Part shown: positions 24,494 through 29,240 of the stretch, in pieces
Position numbering within the stretch: the first letter of the stretch is position 1
Layout: each line of letters begins with the position of its first letter
NCBI GenBank assembly: GCA_900752445.1
Contig: CAADVN010000252.1
Span: 1 to 29,240 of the forward strand
From: an uncultured Oscillospiraceae bacterium
Lineage (GTDB): Bacteria > Bacillota > Clostridia > Oscillospirales > Oscillospiraceae
DNA length: 29,240 nucleotides
Direction of reading: 5' to 3'
Program-made: the position numbers and the translations under genes
The notes under the pieces: model-generated
Told to the model about the DNA's origin: nothing
Seen by the model: the letters and a program-made list of their open reading frames with translations, nothing else
Database searches by the model: none

Positions 24494-25924
24494 CTATGAG
24501 CAGGCCGCTTCACCCTCGCGGGCCATGTCGCCCGTCTCCGACAGGCAGGGGGAGGGGTTTTCAGCTTTTTTGAACACCTCGTCCAGCCGCCGCATATAGC
24601 CGCCCTTGAAAAAGGCGCACTTGGCGGGGTCATAGTGCCTGTAGTCGCCCGTGAAGGCCAGGGCTATCGCCCGGCAGCCGCCCATGCAGCATCTCCAGTA
24701 CTGGCAGCTGCGGCAGGGCTCGTTGTGCTCCCTTATCTCGGATACCGGCATGGTCACGAGCCCCAGGTATTCGCTCTTGCCTATCAGCTCGTGCAGCGGC
24801 GTCTTTTTCACGTTGCCGAAGCTCACGCCCATGCTCGCAAAGGTGCCGGAGGTCTGGTTGCATGGGTATATCTCGCCGTTGAAGGACACAGCCACAGTGC
24901 CCCTGGCGCCCTTGCAGGCCGGGATGCCGTCCCTGTACTTCGAGCAGCTGGACTGCACGGGATGGAAATAGTAGCTGCCCGACCTCGGGCGGTAGTGCAC
25001 GAACTGCCACACATCCACGCTGATCGAAAAACCGCTCTCGAGACAGCGGCCCAGGAGCTTTGTCATCTCGTCGTAATACTCCGTGATGCCCAGGGTCGAG
25101 TCGCCGCCGTTTTCCCGCCAGCGCGGGGTCTCCGTCGTGCGGATTATGCGTATCTCCTCCACGCCCAGGCCGTCGAGCATGGCTATCGTGTCGTACATGA
25201 CGTCCAGGTTGCCGCGGTGTACGTTCGTCTGGCTGCGGACCCGGAAGCCCTTCTCCTTTGCCAGCCGCATCGCCCGCAGCGCCTTTTCCTCCGCACGTGG
25301 CACGCCGCGCAGCCAGTCGTGGTGGCCGATGCCGTCGAAACTTATCTTGATCTCCGTGTCCATGCCCAGGGCCTTCAGCTCGTCGAGCACCTCCGCCGTC
25401 AGCAGGCTGCCGTTGGTGTTCAGCTCGATGAGGTACATGCCGCGCCGGGCTATGTCGCGCACGATGTCCATGAACCGGGGATGCAGCATCGGCTCGCCGC
25501 CCGTGAGCGTCACGCTCTGTATGCCGCATTTTTCGCACTCGTCCAGAAATGCAACACATTCCTCCCAGGTGAACTCGCCCAGCATGGGCCCGTTGTCCGC
25601 CGCCATGAAGCAGTGCTTGCAGTTGAAGTTGCATTTACCGGTTATGGCCCAGTTGACGCTCGGGAAATAGCGGTTGTCAAAGCGCCTCGGTTTCGACCAC
25701 TCGCTCCAGGTCTCGTCCTCGCGCGCCTCGTGCACGAAGCCCGCGCTCTCGAGCTGGGCAAGCAGCTGCGTCTTCTCAAGCTCATGCCCGCCGTCGCAGA
25801 GCGACAGCAGCTCGAACTGCTCCCGGCTGAGCTTCTGCGCGTACTGGTACCCGCGCACATAGTAGGCGTGCGGCACCAGCTTCCACGAGCGCAGAGCCAC
25901 ATTTTTGTTCAGAACGTATCGCAT
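24494..25924 (-). CDS. Radical SAM/SPASM peptide maturase with PqqD-like N-terminal domain
   Basis: This 476-residue enzyme is predicted to modify the adjacent Nif11-type precursor by radical chemistry. Residues about 5-68 look like a PqqD-like RiPP recognition element (KLSREQFELLSLCDGGHELE, then LLAQLESAGFV). The radical SAM core follows with CNFNCKHC (C98, C102, C105), the SAM-binding TLTGGEPMLHP and LNTNGSLL. The C-terminus has a complete SPASM pattern: C337, G350 and C355, then C404-x2-C407-x5-C413-x3-C417 and C436, enough for two auxiliary iron-sulfur clusters. GGAG precedes the ATG, which is 20 bp after the precursor gene. The organisation fits Nif11-associated radical SAM maturases. 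The reaction (thioether, C-C or ether crosslink, epimerisation or other) cannot be told from sequence; the SPASM set favours crosslink-type chemistry over PoyD-like epimerisation. Confidence 0.9.
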   Translation of the reverse strand: MRYVLNKNVALRSWKLVPHAYYVRGYQYAQKLSREQFELLSLCDGGHELEKTQLLAQLESAGFVHEAREDETWSEWSKPRRFDNRYFPSVNWAITGKCNFNCKHCFMAADNGPMLGEFTWEECVAFLDECEKCGIQSVTLTGGEPMLHPRFMDIVRDIARRGMYLIELNTNGSLLTAEVLDELKALGMDTEIKISFDGIGHHDWLRGVPRAEEKALRAMRLAKEKGFRVRSQTNVHRGNLDVMYDTIAMLDGLGVEEIRIIRTTETPRWRENGGDSTLGITEYYDEMTKLLGRCLESGFSISVDVWQFVHYRPRSGSYYFHPVQSSCSKYRDGIPACKGARGTVAVSFNGEIYPCNQTSGTFASMGVSFGNVKKTPLHELIGKSEYLGLVTMPVSEIREHNEPCRSCQYWRCCMGGCRAIALAFTGDYRHYDPAKCAFFKGGYMRRLDEVFKKAENPSPCLSETGDMAREGEAACS

Positions 25925-25944
25925 CGCACACTCCAGTCCGCTCT

Positions 25945-26247
25945 TTACGCGCAGATATTCATGATCGTGGCGACAAGCAGCGCGCTCGGCGGGACCGATG
26001 TGGACTCCTTGGCCTCTTCGAGCGTATCGCCGCAGCCTCCTGCCACGACGTCCAGCTCATCGTCGCTCAGCTCGCCCTCAGCCGACTGCCTGGCCTTCAG
26101 GAATTCCACGACCTCCGCCTCCGTCGCCTCGCAGCCGTTGGCCTTCAGGAAGTCCGCCAGTCTCTTTTCCTTTGCCGCCGCCGTGAAGCCTGCCTTGAGC
26201 TCCTCGCTCGCCAGTACCTCGTCATACAGTTCCTCAATCGTTTTCAC
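25945..26247 (-). CDS. Nif11-type leader RiPP precursor peptide (predicted lanthipeptide precursor)
   Basis: The 100-residue product starts at a GTG (26247) preceded by AAAGGAGC. Residues 1-71 are a helical, acidic Nif11-like leader (MKTIEELYDEVLASEELKAG; ADFLKANGCEATEAEVVEFL) ending in SDDELDVVAGG, the double-glycine processing site. The predicted core is residues 72-100: it opens with CGDTLEEAKESTSV, contains PPSALLVAT, and ends IMNICA. It carries two cysteines (72 and 99) and six Ser/Thr (T75, S82, T83, S84, S88, T94), so at most two thioether rings can form. The gene sits between lanM and the radical SAM gene on the same strand, with gaps of 42 and 20 bp, so both enzymes are the expected modifiers. 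The position of the cleavage site is inferred from the family rule; the product is unknown. Confidence 0.88.
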   Translation of the reverse strand: MKTIEELYDEVLASEELKAGFTAAAKEKRLADFLKANGCEATEAEVVEFLKARQSAEGELSDDELDVVAGGCGDTLEEAKESTSVPPSALLVATIMNICA

Positions 26248-26289
26248 AACTCATTGCTCCTTTACTTTGTACGTTGATATCGTTGGCCT

Positions 26290-29079
26290 TCAAAACAACA
26301 GGCCCGGAAACCTGCCAGGCAGGGCGTACCTGAGCAGCTCATAGCCCACGCCCGCCGCGCCATAGAACAGTTCGGGAGCGGGCGCGCTCCGGGCGCCCTC
26401 GGGCAGGTAATTGAAGCCGCCCTTTGCCTCCGCACGCTCCAGCATGAAGGCCAGCAGCCTGCCCGCGTGCTCCCGCCCGTCCGGCAGCGTGAGCAGGAAG
26501 TCCACGCTCGCGCTGTTGCCGCAGCACAGGTGGTCCCTGTACAGCGGCCTGCGGTCCAGGCAGCAGCGCTTCGCCCGCTCGAGGTCCGCGTCCAGCTCGG
26601 CCGAGCCCAGCCCGCTCTCCCTGCAGGCGAGCAGCGCGAGCCCTATGCCCGGCGCGCCTGAGCACAGCCCGTGCATGGCCCGCATCGGCACCGGCGAGGA
26701 GCGCAGGTCCGGCCAGGTCCCCAGCTTTTCAGAGTATATGCCATGCTCAAACTCCAGCGCGGCCTTTGCCGCCTCCATACAGCGACCGTCGCCGAGCAGC
26801 TTCCCCGCCCGGGCCAGCGCCGCGGCGATGCCCGCCATGCCGTGTCCCGCGCCGCTTATGGGCCAGCCCTTATCAAGCGTATCCCAGAGCAGCCGGTTCT
26901 CGTGCTCCAGCGTCCTGCAGGCGAGCAGTCTCTCCGAGGCCCGAGCCAGCTGCCTGAAGCTCTGCTCCGCGCCGTCCTCCTCGCAGGCCCGGCACAGCGC
27001 CCACACAAGGCCCGCCGCGCCGGAGAAGACGTCCATATATCCGGCCTTCTCCACCTCGGCCCTGTCGAGCAGCGCGAGCAGCCTGAGCCGGAGCTGCGCG
27101 GCCCTGCCGCTGCCCAGCCCGCGCTCCATCAGCTCCAGCGCCGTCATCGCCCCGGCGAAGCCGCTCGTGAGGCCCAAGGTCAGGGCCTCCTCCGGTATCC
27201 TCAGCGCCGCCTCGAGCCGCTCCACGGCGTCCCCGAGCTGGTCGAGGCAGATACCGGCAAGCTCCGAAGCCCGGCAAGCCGTCTCCCCTCCGGCGGCGTA
27301 CATGGCTGAGAAAAACACGCCCAGGCCTGTCGTGCCGCGCGAGAGGTCCGGTCTCATCGAAACGAGGCTAGAGCTGCGCTCCGAGAGCATGAGCCAGGAC
27401 GGGCTCCCGCTCGGCCCGGTCAGCAGCATGTCGTCGATCAGCCGGAAGAGCTCCTCCGCCGCAGCGAGCGCCTTCCCGGGGCTGAGCGGCTCAAAGTCCT
27501 GCACACCGCGCTCTTCGCCGCGCTCGGCCTGCACGGGTATGACAGCCCGCTCTATGCTCTGCCTGAGTATGCCAAGCTCAAAGCGCTTTTCCTCCTCCGA
27601 GAGCCTGCCGATACGCTCCTGTGCGTTCTCCACCGCGCTCTTGCTGAAAAAGTCCTCGACCACCACATTGTCATAGCCCAAAAGCGCGTGTCCGGCGCCC
27701 TTCGCGCTGAAATAGGGTATGTCGCCCTCGAGCAGGCAGGCCTCCTCCCAGCGCGCGATGGGCAGCATGTGCTCTGCGCCGTGTTGGCTGAAAAAGCTGC
27801 ACAGCCGGCCTGTTATTCCGAGCCTGTTCTCCTCCGAGCGGAGCGCTGGCCCGCTGCTGAGCCGTGTCAGCAGCTTTGCATAGCTGTCTGTATTGCGCAT
27901 GAGCTTCCTAACGGGCAGCTGCCTGAACCCCTCCAGCGCCTCGAGCAGCTCATCCCGGAGCGCCATGCATCTGTCATAGCCCTCCGAAAACCCGGCGAGG
28001 AAGTCCTCCTCGCAGCCGAGGACGCTGCGCTTCCTGCCATCCAGCACCGGCTGGCAGTCGGTCCTGCCCGAGCCGTCCAGCAGGACGCTCAACTCCCTTT
28101 CCCCGGCCCTCGCCGGGAGCAGGCCGCTCGGAATAAGCGAGCGGTTGGTATCGGAAAGGAAGCCCTCGTCCTCTACAAGTTCCGGAAAGACGCTCTTGTC
28201 ATTGAATACCCGCGGTATCGGAGAGAGCAGCGTCTCGAGGTCAACCAACCCCGGGAAGCCGCCGCTGCATATCCAGTTTTCACTGTGGAGGTCGCTGCTG
28301 CCCAGCGCCTGCATGAGGGCGCAGACAGCGCCGAAGCGGCGGTAATAGCGCTTCACCCCGGCCTCAGAGCCCTGCTCCTCATCTGCCTCGATGTATTCGC
28401 ACCAGCCATATCCCTCGCACGCGATGCAGTCCGGCGCCCTTAGCACATCCGAAAAGTGCCGCTGCACGAGCCCGCGGAAGCGGGCATCCACGCTGCAGTC
28501 CCGCGGCTTGTACATGAAAGCGCCCCGCTGCGTACGTATGACGCAGGTGCTCCTGCCGTGGAAATGCTGGTCCCCGGCGTCAGATATCAGGGCCGTGACA
28601 GGTCCGAAGTCCTCGCCGCCGAAGAAGCGGCCGCATATCGCCTCCCTGTCCCTGCGCAGCCTTCCCAGGAGCTCCCGTTCCGCCTCTGCAAAGCGCGCGG
28701 TCTCCCTGTCGAGCAGCCCCCTGAGCAGGGGATACCGGCCGAACACGCACTCGCCGCCGCTCTGCTCCAGCTCCAAGAGCAGCCTCTCGGACGCCGCCGC
28801 CCGCAGCTCCAGCGTTGCCAGCTTTGGGTCTATGCTCAGCACCGGCTCCGCCTCGACTATATAGGCGTTCTTGAGCTCGCCAAAAACGTTTGTACACAGG
28901 CCGTATAACCTCGTGAACAGGCCGTATATCAGTTTCAGGGCCGCCTGGCGCGTCAGCAGCGCAGTGTCGTCCAGCTCCGCCCGGAGCTGGACCTCGGCCA
29001 GGCGCGTCCACTCCAGAAGGTACAGCGCATCCACGCTGTCCGCCGGAAGCTTCAATTGTTCCCTGCCAAGCCTCGCCAT
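26290..29079 (-). CDS. lanM: Class II lanthipeptide synthetase LanM (CCG zinc-site type)
   Basis: This 929-residue bifunctional enzyme dehydrates Ser/Thr by phosphorylation and elimination, then cyclises Cys onto the dehydro-residues. The N-terminal dehydratase part (DUF4135, to about residue 480) has the kinase-like residues K191 in FMYKPRD, D263-x-H265-x-x-N268 in SSDLHSENWIC, and D280-x-E282 in GLVDLETLL. The C-terminal LanC-like cyclase (about 570-929) shows repeated helical-toroid motifs (SGAGHGMAGIAAAL, FYGAAGVGYELL) and the zinc ligands C806 in MHGLCSGAPGIG and C852-C853 in HLCCGNSASVDFLL. Most LanM proteins have Cys-His-Gly here; Cys-Cys-Gly is the ProcM-like form, known for broad substrate tolerance. 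GGAGG precedes the ATG. The gene opens the RiPP cluster; no lanT-type exporter follows. Confidence 0.95.
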   Translation of the reverse strand: MARLGREQLKLPADSVDALYLLEWTRLAEVQLRAELDDTALLTRQAALKLIYGLFTRLYGLCTNVFGELKNAYIVEAEPVLSIDPKLATLELRAAASERLLLELEQSGGECVFGRYPLLRGLLDRETARFAEAERELLGRLRRDREAICGRFFGGEDFGPVTALISDAGDQHFHGRSTCVIRTQRGAFMYKPRDCSVDARFRGLVQRHFSDVLRAPDCIACEGYGWCEYIEADEEQGSEAGVKRYYRRFGAVCALMQALGSSDLHSENWICSGGFPGLVDLETLLSPIPRVFNDKSVFPELVEDEGFLSDTNRSLIPSGLLPARAGERELSVLLDGSGRTDCQPVLDGRKRSVLGCEEDFLAGFSEGYDRCMALRDELLEALEGFRQLPVRKLMRNTDSYAKLLTRLSSGPALRSEENRLGITGRLCSFFSQHGAEHMLPIARWEEACLLEGDIPYFSAKGAGHALLGYDNVVVEDFFSKSAVENAQERIGRLSEEEKRFELGILRQSIERAVIPVQAERGEERGVQDFEPLSPGKALAAAEELFRLIDDMLLTGPSGSPSWLMLSERSSSLVSMRPDLSRGTTGLGVFFSAMYAAGGETACRASELAGICLDQLGDAVERLEAALRIPEEALTLGLTSGFAGAMTALELMERGLGSGRAAQLRLRLLALLDRAEVEKAGYMDVFSGAAGLVWALCRACEEDGAEQSFRQLARASERLLACRTLEHENRLLWDTLDKGWPISGAGHGMAGIAAALARAGKLLGDGRCMEAAKAALEFEHGIYSEKLGTWPDLRSSPVPMRAMHGLCSGAPGIGLALLACRESGLGSAELDADLERAKRCCLDRRPLYRDHLCCGNSASVDFLLTLPDGREHAGRLLAFMLERAEAKGGFNYLPEGARSAPAPELFYGAAGVGYELLRYALPGRFPGLLF

Positions 29080-29086
29080 ACGTCAT

Positions 29087-29240
29087 ACCTCCGCGTTTTT
29101 TCTCTGCATCTCTTTATACGCGTCAAAAAGCGGCGCGGCCATAAATAGCAGAAAATCGTTTTCTCGTGCCGGCGCACATCCTATTTTGGACGCTCCCCCG
29201 CCAGTTTTTTCTTGCAGGGGGGCCGGTCCCTCCCTATTTA
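29087..29240. other. Upstream region of the RiPP cluster, no gene seen
   Basis: The last 154 bases hold the ribosome binding site of lanM (GGAGG near 29089) and presumably its promoter on the minus strand. I found no clear -35/-10 pair; TTTTTGACG followed by TATAAA is the nearest but badly spaced. A GGGAGGG/CCCCCC complementary pair near 29215-29235 could form a weak hairpin. No reading frame of note is present. Confidence 0.5.

Noticed and set aside
24494..25924. Assignment of the radical SAM enzyme as a sactipeptide or epimerase enzyme
   Set aside because: The neighbouring precursor has few Cys and a Nif11 leader, and the SPASM set argues against PoyD-like epimerases, but no specific reaction can be read from the sequence.

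Overview
The window comes from a GC-rich, low-complexity-poor bacterial chromosome that looks like a member of the Bacillota, most likely class Clostridia (Oscillospirales-like). The evidence is the gene set and order: hrcA-grpE-dnaK-dnaJ under a CIRCE operator, RNase Y, OmpR/PhoB-type two-component genes, WG-repeat and PstS-like lipoproteins, Gram-positive style GGAGG ribosome binding sites, and sigma-A type promoters (TTGACA-17-TATAAT variants). This taxonomic call is an inference from gene content, not a placement.

Layout. Positions 1-2929 (minus) hold a TRAP transporter of the TAXI type: a lipoprotein binding subunit followed by a fused permease that runs off the left edge. A LysR-type regulator (3076-3975, minus) lies just upstream, with a good promoter and a candidate LysR box in between. 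Diverging from it is a PutP-like Na+/proline symporter (4169-5620, plus), whose bidirectional terminator also serves convergent RNase Y (5675-7216, minus). Next come two multi-membrane glycosyltransferases of the PMT/GT39 type (7433-8815 and 8849-10747), then a PHP-type histidinol phosphatase, RpiB and a membrane-anchored glycoside-hydrolase-like protein (10837-13275). The heat-shock operon hrcA-grpE-dnaK-dnaJ occupies 13329-18091 on the minus strand.

Positions 18280-24335 (plus) form an envelope module: a PstS-like lipoprotein, a WG-repeat lipoprotein, a response regulator, a sensor kinase and a membrane-anchored HtrA protease. An ATTCACA-type repeat in front of both the response regulator and htrA suggests one shared regulon. 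The htrA gene carries a very long poly-C tract (C11-AA-C18) near its start, which is either a slippage switch or an assembly weak point.

The right end (24494-29079, minus) is the most unusual part: a compact three-gene RiPP cluster in the order LanM lanthipeptide synthetase, Nif11-type precursor peptide, radical SAM/SPASM maturase. The LanM has intact dehydratase residues and a Cys-Cys-Gly zinc site like that of the promiscuous ProcM group. The precursor has a GG site and a 29-residue core with two Cys and six Ser/Thr. The radical SAM protein has a PqqD-like N-terminal domain and a complete seven-cysteine SPASM set. Together they predict a peptide carrying both thioether rings and a radical-installed modification. 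No exporter or leader protease lies inside the window. No tRNA, rRNA, CRISPR array, insertion sequence or other mobile element was seen.
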